A stretch of DNA of 60,050 nt, from NCBI GenBank assembly GCA_947459425.1, contig CANHDJ010000002.1, positions 1 through 60,050 of the forward strand, read 5' to 3'. Within the stretch, counting starts at the first letter, position 1; each line of letters opens with the position of its first letter. The translations under genes were made by a program, and so were the position numbers. This DNA comes from Ignavibacteria bacterium (lineage in GTDB: Bacteria; Bacteroidota; Ignavibacteria; Kapaibacteriales; UBA4661). The notes beneath the pieces were generated by a model. The model did no database searches. It saw nothing but the letters and a program-made list of their open reading frames with translations, and was not told the DNA's origin. Below, piece after piece: positions 1 through 7,950 of this stretch.

Positions 1-119
1 AGCGCAAGGCATTGAATAGCGAAGAACACACCGGAAGAAGCATAGCGATTTCCTTTCTCAGGTTCGTGGTTGAATCCTGAAAAGTCGCACTTCTTTCGGG
101 TTTTTTCAAATCTTTTTTC

Positions 120-137
120 TTGACAAAGAACTGTCAA
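120..137. other. Short perfect inverted repeat TTGACA-N6-TGTCAA
   Basis: A perfect 6-6-6 inverted repeat lies in the 270-base gap left of the TonB receptor gene. The form could be a regulator-binding site. A TATAAT-like hexamer follows at 153-158, but its 27-base distance from TTGACA is too long for a sigma-70 promoter. Nothing else in bases 1-270 could be assigned. The site may belong to a gene beyond the left edge. Confidence 0.25.
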
Positions 138-270
138 AACTACTGTAACAGGTATAATCTTCCCGTCCGGCGACTGAGGGGTGCGAGTACGCTACAGCGA
201 AAGAAGCGGTAGCACGGAAAGAAATGATTCGACCGATTACGCATCATCAAACGAAACCATTGCGAGTTGC

Positions 271-2622
271 TCAATCCAAGCGCCATCGAACACCCAGAAA
301 GCCGCGTATTCCCTGAAACGACGCATAAACATAGGTTGGGTCGAAGGTGAAATTATTGGGGTTGTTCACGGGGTCATTGATGCGCTTGTCGAAGGGGTCA
401 AAAGGGCGCATAATGGAGTTTGCTGGGGGTGTATAGTTGAGCAAATTTTTCACACCGGCATAAATTTCCAGCGATTTCCATTCTGACGAGGCTTCGTCGA
501 AGGTTTTGGTGATTTGAATATTTTGAAGGCTAAACAGTGGCGAAAATTCAGGGCGTGGGTCGTTTTGAAAAACGGGAAGCCGCATAGGACCATAGACCGC
601 GCCAGTATAATCCAGCGAAAGCCCTATTTCCTTGAAAGCATAACTGACGGCGAATGTTCCCGAAAACCGCTCTGCCAGCACAGGCAGCGTTTTTACGCCA
701 TCGTCCACATTGAACACATCCAGCACTGTTGCGCCAAGCATGATTTTAAGCGGCACGTCCGTAAAAGCAACGTCCACGTTTGCCGATGCACCCGCCGAGA
801 CCGCGTAGCCACGCAGGTTATCGTAAATAATTTCGTCCGGGTTGGTGTCGTAATCGGGGATGATTTTATTGGTGAAATACGTGTAGAATGCCGTTGCGTC
901 CAGCGTTATGAAGGCTTCGGGCAGAGCAAGCGTTTTGGAGTAGTTGACATTGGCATTGTACGACATCTCCGGCTTGAGTGCTTCGCGGATAACGACCCGA
1001 CGCGCACCCGTAAGTGCGGCATGGTCTTCAGTAAAAATATTGACCACGCGAAAACCATTTCCCGCCGAAATCCGCACTACATCATCGTTTTCGGACTTCC
1101 ATTTGTAGTTGATTCGCGGCGTAACGATGCTCCCATGCGCACTGCTCCAATCGTACCGTGCGCCCAGAAGCAAGGTGTGTTCCGGTGCGAGGGCTATTTC
1201 GTCTTGGATAAACACGCCCGGCAGCAGGATATTTTGCGGCATCGGGCGACCATTCGCGTCGTTTGTTGCGGGCGTATTGTCTTGGTAAAATGTGTGGCGC
1301 GTAGCCGCACCGAACAAGAATTGATGCGCTTCCCACAATGTTTTCTCCCACGTAATTTGCCCAAAAGAAATCTGCTGTGTGGCAAAAAATGGTGTCGTGC
1401 CGTAGTACGAATTTTGATGATGATGGTTAAACGAGCCGCGCAGAATAATTTTCTCGTTTGGTATCGGAAGTTGGTATGCACCAATGACTTCCGCACGATT
1501 AGTGACAATGGATTCGCCGTAAATGCTGTCGCCACCGCGAAACTCAGGCGACCAATTCATCTGCCCGCCGAAGCGGTCTTCGGTGACATAGCGCACGGCA
1601 AGCGAGGTTTCGCCTTTGTCTTCGCGCTCCAATGACCATTTTGTGAAGGCAGAAAGGCGCTGCTGCAAGGTTGCATCGGTAAAACCATCGCCATTATTAT
1701 CAACGCGGTTTTGAAAATGGAAATAATTTACGCCAATAAGCCCCGTGAGAGCGCCAATTTTGAGCTTTGCGCTGGCATCAAGGTTATGTTCCAGCCATGA
1801 GGTAGAAAAGGCATCAAACGCCAGCGTAGCAGCCTTTGTTGGGGATTTGGTAATGACGTTGATAATGCCCGCCAATGCTTCCGAGCCATAGAGTGTCGAG
1901 GCGGGACCTTTGACGATTTCGATGCGCTCCACAAGGCTGTTTGGTATGCCCGTCAAACCATAAACCGTCGAAAGTCCACTGACAATCGGCATCCCGTCTA
2001 TCATCACCATCGTGTATGCGCCTTCCAAGCCGTTGATATGAATGTCTCCGGTATTACAAATGCTGCAATTGAGTTGCGGGCGCACACCATTGACGACCTG
2101 AAGCGCATCGAAAAGACAGGCGGTTGGGTTCTTTTTCAGAAATGTTGGCGTATAAACTTCCACCATCACGGGGGAATCGGAAATCAGGGTTTCCCGCATG
2201 GTTCCCGTGACGACAAGTTTTTCGGTAACGCGCTTATCTTCTTGCATCGTTAGGGCTAACGTCAGATTTTGTGCCGCTTCCAGACGAATTTTTTGACTGA
2301 TGGTTTTGAATCCGATGCGCCGCACATCAAGCGTGTATGAGCCTTCGGGCAGATTTGCTATCTGAAAATTCCCCGCAGAGTCCGAGCGTGTACCCCATTT
2401 TGTTCCGACAAGTCGCACGGTGGCAAAGCCTACGGGGTCATTATTGGCACTGATTTTTCCGCGAACAAGCGCGTTTTGCTGGGCAGAAAGCGTCAGGAAT
2501 GTGCCTTGCAGGAGGAGTATCGCAACGCAAAGAACTCTTGACGACAAAAATGTGGTTATTGCTGATAAGGAAAATATTGCTTGATGCCTTTTCGCAATAG
2601 CTGTTGTCTTGAATCTCGTCAT
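271..2622 (-). CDS. TonB-dependent outer-membrane receptor with carboxypeptidase-regulatory-like N-terminal domain
   Basis: 783 residues. A hydrophobic signal segment (about 22-48, ending near LSAQ) is followed by a carboxypeptidase-regulatory-like beta domain (about 50-130), a TonB plug (about 150-260, with DIHINGLEG, VMIDGMPIV and RIEIVKGPASTLYGSEA) and a 22-strand-type barrel ending in aromatic GVRWRLD. The plug has a Cys-x-x-Cys pair (NCSIC) just before the DIHINGLEG motif. The family imports metal chelates, heme, cobalamin or similar ligands with TonB energy; the substrate cannot be read from sequence. A Bacteroidota-type promoter and a DtxR-like palindrome lie 54-110 bases upstream, which points to iron or manganese control. 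No TonB, ExbBD or binding-protein gene is adjacent. Confidence 0.93.
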   Translation of the reverse strand: MTRFKTTAIAKRHQAIFSLSAITTFLSSRVLCVAILLLQGTFLTLSAQQNALVRGKISANNDPVGFATVRLVGTKWGTRSDSAGNFQIANLPEGSYTLDVRRIGFKTISQKIRLEAAQNLTLALTMQEDKRVTEKLVVTGTMRETLISDSPVMVEVYTPTFLKKNPTACLFDALQVVNGVRPQLNCSICNTGDIHINGLEGAYTMVMIDGMPIVSGLSTVYGLTGIPNSLVERIEIVKGPASTLYGSEALAGIINVITKSPTKAATLAFDAFSTSWLEHNLDASAKLKIGALTGLIGVNYFHFQNRVDNNGDGFTDATLQQRLSAFTKWSLEREDKGETSLAVRYVTEDRFGGQMNWSPEFRGGDSIYGESIVTNRAEVIGAYQLPIPNEKIILRGSFNHHHQNSYYGTTPFFATQQISFGQITWEKTLWEAHQFLFGAATRHTFYQDNTPATNDANGRPMPQNILLPGVFIQDEIALAPEHTLLLGARYDWSSAHGSIVTPRINYKWKSENDDVVRISAGNGFRVVNIFTEDHAALTGARRVVIREALKPEMSYNANVNYSKTLALPEAFITLDATAFYTYFTNKIIPDYDTNPDEIIYDNLRGYAVSAGASANVDVAFTDVPLKIMLGATVLDVFNVDDGVKTLPVLAERFSGTFAVSYAFKEIGLSLDYTGAVYGPMRLPVFQNDPRPEFSPLFSLQNIQITKTFDEASSEWKSLEIYAGVKNLLNYTPPANSIMRPFDPFDKRINDPVNNPNNFTFDPTYVYASFQGIRGFLGVRWRLD

Positions 2623-2675
2623 GGTTATTTGCCTACTGCTTCGGTTTGTACGCGGTTGATGGAATGATTTCGTAA

Positions 2676-2706
2676 CAAAGATAACAACAGTTTAGCAATG
2701 ATGAAA
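2676..2706 (-). promoter_or_regulatory. Bacteroidota-type promoter for the TonB receptor
   Basis: On the minus strand TATCTTTG (2676-2683) matches the Bacteroidota -7 consensus TAnnTTTG. TTTC at 2703-2706, 19 bases upstream, is a one-mismatch version of the -33 TTTG box. The start codon is about 54 bases downstream of the -7 box. The palindrome at 2709-2732 abuts the -33 side, a good position for repression. Confidence 0.5.
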
Positions 2707-2708
2707 AT

Positions 2709-2732
2709 ATAATTTAGGCTAGGCTAAATTAT
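2709..2732. promoter_or_regulatory. DtxR/IdeR/MntR-like operator palindrome upstream of TonB receptor
   Basis: A perfect inverted repeat ATAATTTAG-N6-CTAAATTAT. Its core TTAGGCTAGGCTAA matches 13 of the first 14 positions of the known DtxR/IdeR operator (TTAGGTTAGSCTAACCTAA). It sits directly upstream of the receptor promoter. No DtxR-family gene is in the window, so control by such a regulator is inferred. Confidence 0.5.
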
Positions 2733-2903
2733 GATTTCAGAAAAGGTCATTGCTCAAGTTGGGCGATACAGGGGAAATTTCACACACACGGAAGTATGCG
2801 CCGCGCTAAAGAATCAACGAAATGACAAAAATTTTCACGATATTTGCGTTCCTGCCCAATGGTATGGGTTTTGCTGTCTCTTTTTCATTATTGCGAGGTT
2901 GTT

Positions 2904-3053
2904 ATGAAAACACGTTTGGATGCGCTTTGCAAGGCAAATGAACTTGATACCGACCGCGACCCTACGAGTGCTACATGGCCCAGCGAAATTGTTCCAGGCT
3001 CGTGGCTGTTGCATAATATTCGCGGCGGGCTGTCTTTGCGGTATGCGCCATAA
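2904..3053 (+). pseudogene. Remnant of an OmpA-type barrel gene (end of barrel domain)
   Basis: A 49-codon stretch ends in GSWLLHNIRGGLSLRYAP and a stop. It aligns from NELDTDRDP to the stop with the last barrel strands of the next gene (NELGTEGDP, then GSWFFNNVRGGLSIRYSP): about 22 identities in 38 residues by eye. The stop falls just where the neighbour continues into its periplasmic part. The first ten codons (MKTRLDALCK) do not match. It is most simply the stump of a tandem paralogue. The rest of the 2623-3247 gap holds the TonB promoter and operator, and otherwise nothing assignable. Confidence 0.6.
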
Positions 3054-3247
3054 GCATACCACAGATATACCATAGAAATACCACGATTTTCTTTCCGCGA
3101 AAAGTTTTTTTGTGCATGGTTTTTTGTTATTTTACCGTCTGTTTGAACGTTTCTGAAGGCGACTTTTTTTCATGCAAGGAAAAAAAGCCGTTCCCGATAA
3201 TGCAAGCAACACACATTATTTTTATCTTTTTTTTGAGGGCTTGACGT

Positions 3248-5701
3248 ATGAAATTGCGCTCCTATTATTCCTTGTCCGCAGCATGGATACTGGCGCTTCT
3301 GGTAGGCATTCCTTTTTTGACCCAGAACCCCAGTAGTGCCACCTTTGCGCAGACACCCGCTCCGGCAAAAGCGGACACGACCGATGCATCTGCTTTGAAG
3401 CTAAATTTTTTGGAAGATCTTATGGCAGATGCCGATAAGCCCCTCTACATTCGCTATGGAATTTTTGGCGGTGTAACCTATAACATTCACCGAGCTAATT
3501 TTACCGATTTTGCTAATAGAGATGCCTTGCAGCGTGCACTTAATGATCCAAATGTCATTGGTGCTAATGGAGCACTAGTAGGTGGCTTTAGTGGAGGCAC
3601 GGTCAATCTCGCAAATCCACTCTCCTATCATCTGGGTGGTCTGTTTGAATATCCGGTTTTTGATCGTTTAGGCATTGCCTTACGAGCAAGTTTTTCTAAT
3701 GTTGGGGCGCTAAAAATAGCCGGTAAGGAGAATCTCCTCACCCCAGCCCCAACTGGTAGTGGGACATATCTCCTGCAAATTGATCACACGCTCACTGTCA
3801 GTAATTTGTCGTTGATTGCCTTTGAGCCGTATATTATGTACCGTTTCTTAGAAAATTTTACACTTTATGCAGGTGTGCGAGTTGGTACGTTCCTATCTCC
3901 TCGCTATCAGTATGAACAAAGAATCCCTGATGATAGCCCGCTTAAATTCCGCACACTCGACGGCAAAGGTGTTACTACCATTTGGGACTCTCAAGACGAG
4001 CCAATTCCAAATATCAGCACTGTGAATCTCGGCGTTATGGGCGGTATCAGCTATGAAATTCCTCTTGATCCAGGTGTCGGTAAATGGTTGTTAGCAATTG
4101 AAGGTTTCTATACGCATGGATTAAGTCAAGTCGCTAATGGCTTGGTTTTGCGTCAACCAAATGCTACGAATGCTGCGGGGCAATCTTCTGGGCGAACTGT
4201 ACCTCAAAATGAACTTGGCACAGAAGGCGACCCTTCAAGTGGGGCGTGGCCATATACAATTACCGAGGGGTCGTGGTTTTTTAACAATGTTCGCGGTGGA
4301 CTTTCTATCCGTTATTCCCCATTCCGTACCATTCGCCCCGAACTTACGCCTTCCATGCAAGAAACCTTCAAGCAAATTAGGAAAATTGATAGTGCTATTG
4401 CTCAAGAGCGTATTCAGAACAAAAAACGTTTAGCACAAGTAGATTCTATCAACACAGCAATTGCCAAAAAAGTAGAAGAACTCAAAAAAGTGGGCATTAG
4501 CGTGACCATCACCAAAGTTGTGGGCATTGATGAAAACGGAAAAGAGCTGCCCGGCAAGCCGAAACTTGTCGTGGAGCAGTTCCGCAAGTCGGTGACGCAA
4601 CCGATTCTGCCCGCCATCTTCTTTGACGAAGGCTCTTACACGATTCCTTCCAAATACCGCCGCTTGAAAGCTGCCGACCGAGGCACATTCAAAATGAGCG
4701 ATCTTGCGGGCAAAAGCAACTACGAGATTTACCGCCACACGCTGAACATTGTCGGCAAGCGCATGGAAGAAAATCCTGCTGCGGTGCTGTTTGTGACGGG
4801 GTGCAATTCCAATTCCGGCGCAGAGCAGGGCAATCAAAAACTCTCCGAACAGCGTGCGCAGTCCATCAGCGATTATCTGCAAGATGCGTGGAAAATACAA
4901 GCAAAACGGATTATCGTTCAAAAGCGTGATTTGCCGGAAAATCCCGCTAATAGCGCGGAGCCAACGGGCGCAGCCGAAAATCGCCGCGTGGATTTGTCTT
5001 CGACGCTGCCGGAACTTCTCGCTCCTGTGGTAAGCGATGTAATTGCAAAAATCCCGAATCCGCCGACAATCCGTTTTGGCTTGGAAATCAACGCCGGAGC
5101 GGGTCTGAAGCAATGGAACTTTGAAACAACGCAATTCCAAGATGATGAAGTCGCCACCGTGTTCCAACGCACCGGCACGAACTCATACCCTCAGCAGCTT
5201 GATTGGGGCTTGGCGCAAGAGGCAAACACTGTTCCGTCGTCGGGTCAGGATTTGACCGTGCAGCTTTCGATGACGGATATTAACAACAAAACGGGCGATG
5301 CGCCGCTTGTTTCGATTCCGGTTGAACAGATCAATGTTCAGAAAAAAGAATTGGAAGCAAAAGGCGACAAACGTATAGATTGGTTTGATATTTTGGGCTT
5401 CACTGGCGGCATGAGTCCCGGGCTGGACGAGACCAATCAAAAAGTTGTCGAAACAATTAAAGCCAAATTGAAGCCCGACGCAACCGTCAGCATTAGCGCC
5501 TACACCGACAACACAGGCGATGCCGCACAAAACAAGCAGCTCGCCCAAAAACGCGCCGACTTCATTGCCAAAGCGCTTGGCGTACCATCGGCAAAAATCA
5601 ATGCCGTCGGACCAACGACGATGCAGGACAACAACAATCCCGAAGGCAGAATGTACAACCGCTTTGTGCGCGTGGAAGTGCTTACGCCCGTTACGAAATA
5701 A
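3248..5701 (+). CDS. OmpA-family outer-membrane protein with N-terminal barrel and two OmpA-like C-terminal domains
   Basis: 817 residues. Signal peptide about 1-35 (cleavage near TFAQ); an outer-membrane barrel-like region to about residue 360, ending RGGLSIRYSPF; a charged helical linker about 365-440; then two OmpA/MotB-like modules. The first (about 455-580) contains FFDEGSYTIP, LFVTGCNSNSGAEQGNQKLSEQRA and ENRRVDLS. The second (about 715-817) contains VSISAYTDNTGDAAQNKQLAQKRAD and RMYNRFVRVEV. Such domains bind peptidoglycan non-covalently and tie outer membrane to wall; a double copy is unusual. The barrel part looks richer in A+T than the 3-prime half. A paralogous barrel stump lies just upstream, and a strong terminator follows. 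Confidence 0.85.
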   Translation: MKLRSYYSLSAAWILALLVGIPFLTQNPSSATFAQTPAPAKADTTDASALKLNFLEDLMADADKPLYIRYGIFGGVTYNIHRANFTDFANRDALQRALNDPNVIGANGALVGGFSGGTVNLANPLSYHLGGLFEYPVFDRLGIALRASFSNVGALKIAGKENLLTPAPTGSGTYLLQIDHTLTVSNLSLIAFEPYIMYRFLENFTLYAGVRVGTFLSPRYQYEQRIPDDSPLKFRTLDGKGVTTIWDSQDEPIPNISTVNLGVMGGISYEIPLDPGVGKWLLAIEGFYTHGLSQVANGLVLRQPNATNAAGQSSGRTVPQNELGTEGDPSSGAWPYTITEGSWFFNNVRGGLSIRYSPFRTIRPELTPSMQETFKQIRKIDSAIAQERIQNKKRLAQVDSINTAIAKKVEELKKVGISVTITKVVGIDENGKELPGKPKLVVEQFRKSVTQPILPAIFFDEGSYTIPSKYRRLKAADRGTFKMSDLAGKSNYEIYRHTLNIVGKRMEENPAAVLFVTGCNSNSGAEQGNQKLSEQRAQSISDYLQDAWKIQAKRIIVQKRDLPENPANSAEPTGAAENRRVDLSSTLPELLAPVVSDVIAKIPNPPTIRFGLEINAGAGLKQWNFETTQFQDDEVATVFQRTGTNSYPQQLDWGLAQEANTVPSSGQDLTVQLSMTDINNKTGDAPLVSIPVEQINVQKKELEAKGDKRIDWFDILGFTGGMSPGLDETNQKVVETIKAKLKPDATVSISAYTDNTGDAAQNKQLAQKRADFIAKALGVPSAKINAVGPTTMQDNNNPEGRMYNRFVRVEVLTPVTK

Positions 5702-5723
5702 CGAATTGCCGTTCTTGAAACGG

Positions 5724-5772
5724 AATCAGGTGTCGTCTGCCTTTCGGGGGCGGACGACACCTGATTTTTTTT
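5724..5772 (+). terminator. Rho-independent terminator after the OmpA-family gene
   Basis: A perfect 14-bp stem (5724-5737 with 5753-5766, AATCAGGTGTCGTC) closes a 15-base loop and runs into eight T residues. The inner stem AGGTGTCGTC recurs in the hairpins at 28130 and 39268. Confidence 0.9.
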
Positions 5773-6017
5773 GTGCTACGTTCCGTGTCAGGAGTATGTT
5801 GATATTTTGACCTTTGGGCGATTCAGGCTAAAAAGCGCATCAAACCTCATGCAGAGATTGTCGAGGCATCCATGTATTTTTTGAACGGTTCCATAGTTAC
5901 GACGCACGCTCCCTCCGCCCCTTATTGCCGCTTTCCAAGTGCCGTAAAAAACGCCTTTTCTGCGTCTTGTCTTTGTTGTATTTTCGTGGGTTATCATTAA
6001 TCATCCTGAATCGCCGC

Positions 6018-7214
6018 ATGAATATTGCTTTTATTATCCACAACCAAGCCGAAACAGGTCCGTACTGGAAAGTGCTGGAACAGTGCGCCGCATACGTGAA
6101 GTCCGGGCATAGCGTCACGATTTTCGCTACATCCAAGACCAAGCGCTTTCAAACACGTGTCGTGATGCGGGACGGAGTGCGCGTCGTCGAAGCGCCGGAT
6201 ATGCTTTGGGGGAAATTACGGCAAGGTGTTGATCTCTGGAATGCGCTTGTACGCTGCCGCGTTGCAAAAAAACTGCACCGGGAGCAGCCGTTTGATGTTG
6301 TTCATGCGGTGGACTGCCGTCCGAATGTGATTATTCCGTCGCTCTATATGCAGCGCCGTTTGGGAATGCCCTTTATTTTATCGTGGTGGGATTTATTCGG
6401 CAAAGGCAGTACGCGCTTTGGAAAACTCTTTGCTTTGACGGTGGGGAATATTGAAGGATGGCTTGAAACGGGCTTTCGGAAGTATGCTGATGGTGCAACG
6501 ACAATTACGTCGTATCTTGCGGCGCGGCTGGCGGCAACGGGCTATGCTCAAGAACGCATCGAAGTTCATCATCTTGGCGTGGACACGAGCCAAGAACCGC
6601 TTTCATACACCGATGCGCGGGCGTGGCTTCAATCCGAGTGCGGTATTGCGCCGAGTGAATCAGTATTCTGCTTCGCCGGAACGATTTATGAGTCGGATTT
6701 CGCCCTTTTGCTCAAAGCGCTGGATAATCTTAAAAGCCAGAACATCGCATACAGACTCGTCTGGGTCGGCAAACATGAGATTCCGACGGATGTTTGCGCC
6801 GAGTACAATATCCTCAGAACAGGCATTGTACCGACGATGCAGGAGGTCTATCGGTATTTTGCTGCCGCCGATGCGTGTATTTTGCCAATGGAAGTGAACG
6901 ATGCGAATGCGGCGCGTTGGCACTCAAAAATGACCGACTACCTCAATGCCGGTGCGCCTGTGGCGCTAACGCCCGTGAGTGATTTTCCCAAATATTTCAA
7001 GGAAAACGCTATTGGCTGGCTTGCGGCTTCGGGTGCGCCGGAAGACTTTGCCGAAGCGCTGAAGATGGCACTTGAAGCCGCACCCAACCGCGTTCAGTAT
7101 GGGGAAAATGCCCGTGCATTTATGAAACGCGAATTGGACGTGCGAGCAATAGCAGAGCGGGCTTTACAATTTTATCAACGATGTATTGACGAATACAAAG
7201 GACAACCACGATGA
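6018..7214 (+). CDS. Glycosyltransferase, GT-B fold (GT4-like)
   Basis: 398 residues from ATG 6018. The longer frame back to 5925 adds a low-complexity stretch; from 6018 the protein opens with MNIAFIIHNQAETGP, a usual GT-B first beta strand. An N-terminal acceptor-type Rossmann domain (with DVVHAVDCRPNVI) precedes a donor-binding half with SVFCFAGTIYESDF, RLVWVGKHE and DACILPMEVNDANAARWHSKMTDYL; this last acidic/Lys segment resembles the nucleotide-sugar site of family 4. It probably adds a sugar to a surface polysaccharide or lipid carrier; the sugar is unknown. Its stop overlaps the next start by ATGA (translational coupling), and a sugar-phosphate transferase lies two genes on. Bases 5773-6017 hold nothing assignable. 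Confidence 0.8.
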   Translation: MNIAFIIHNQAETGPYWKVLEQCAAYVKSGHSVTIFATSKTKRFQTRVVMRDGVRVVEAPDMLWGKLRQGVDLWNALVRCRVAKKLHREQPFDVVHAVDCRPNVIIPSLYMQRRLGMPFILSWWDLFGKGSTRFGKLFALTVGNIEGWLETGFRKYADGATTITSYLAARLAATGYAQERIEVHHLGVDTSQEPLSYTDARAWLQSECGIAPSESVFCFAGTIYESDFALLLKALDNLKSQNIAYRLVWVGKHEIPTDVCAEYNILRTGIVPTMQEVYRYFAAADACILPMEVNDANAARWHSKMTDYLNAGAPVALTPVSDFPKYFKENAIGWLAASGAPEDFAEALKMALEAAPNRVQYGENARAFMKRELDVRAIAERALQFYQRCIDEYKGQPR

Positions 7215-7882
7215 ACAATCAACGAACAGCACTTATCGTCGGCGCAAGCGGGCTTGTTGGCGGGCATTTGCTACGAATGCTTTTGAACGATGATGCGTAC
7301 TCGCGTGTCACCGTGCTTGTGCGCAAGCCGCTTCCCGTCAATCATCCCAAACTTACTCAGGAAACTGTTGATTTTGCGCGGCTTTCAGATGTGGCGGGCA
7401 GAATCACGGCACAGGATGTTTTTTGCACCCTTGGCACAACCATCGCCAAAGCAGGTTCGCAAGCGGCTTTTCGCAAGGTGGATTATGAATATCCCCTCCA
7501 AGTCGCGGAAATGGCGCTATTGCGGGGAGCAGAGCAGTATTTGATTGTTACCGCCATTGGCTCAGACGCACGTTCGCCCATCTTGTACAGCCGCGTCAAA
7601 GGCGAAATCGAACAAGCAATCGAGGCGCTCGGCTATAAAACGACCGTAGTATTTCGACCATCGTTTTTGGCAGGAGACCGCGCCGAATCTCGCTTAGGCG
7701 AAACTCTTGGCATTGCCGTCGGCAAATTCTGGGGCTTTGCAATGCTTGGACCCTTGGCGAAATATCGGGTTATCGATGCCGATGTTGTTGCCGATGTGAT
7801 GATACGAGAAGCCAAGCGTGGTCTCGCTGGAAGGCGTGTTCTCGAATCCGATTCAATTCAAGCGGCGCATGACAAAGCCTGA
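7211..7882 (+). CDS. NAD(P)-binding Rossmann oxidoreductase (NmrA/TIP30-like short-chain family)
   Basis: 223 residues. The N-terminus LIVGASGLVGGHLLRMLL carries the GxxGxxG dinucleotide loop. DVFCTLGTTIAKAG and the YSRVKGEIE segment (Tyr-x-x-x-Lys) follow the atypical SDR pattern seen in HTATIP2/YwnB-like proteins. It lacks a long C-terminal substrate domain. The start overlaps the glycosyltransferase stop by four bases, so the two are co-translated. The substrate is unknown; a role in making or modifying a sugar or lipid precursor for the neighbouring glycan genes is only inference. Confidence 0.78.
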   Translation: MNNQRTALIVGASGLVGGHLLRMLLNDDAYSRVTVLVRKPLPVNHPKLTQETVDFARLSDVAGRITAQDVFCTLGTTIAKAGSQAAFRKVDYEYPLQVAEMALLRGAEQYLIVTAIGSDARSPILYSRVKGEIEQAIEALGYKTTVVFRPSFLAGDRAESRLGETLGIAVGKFWGFAMLGPLAKYRVIDADVVADVMIREAKRGLAGRRVLESDSIQAAHDKA

Positions 7883-7950
7883 ACCCTAGTAATGTAGCGA
7901 TTTTAGGGTATCGTTCCCAGCATCATTAGTTTCATTTTCATCAGAGCATT

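Noticed and set aside
120-158. Sigma-70 promoter from TTGACA (120) and TATAAT (153)
   Set aside because: The spacing is 27 bases instead of about 17, and no plus-strand gene follows.
514-1635. A 373-codon plus-strand frame inside the TonB receptor gene
   Set aside because: It has no recognisable motif and lies wholly opposite a well-supported gene.
5773-6017. Open plus-strand frame before the glycosyltransferase gene
   Set aside because: No start with coding signs and no recognised motif; the glycosyltransferase begins at 6018.
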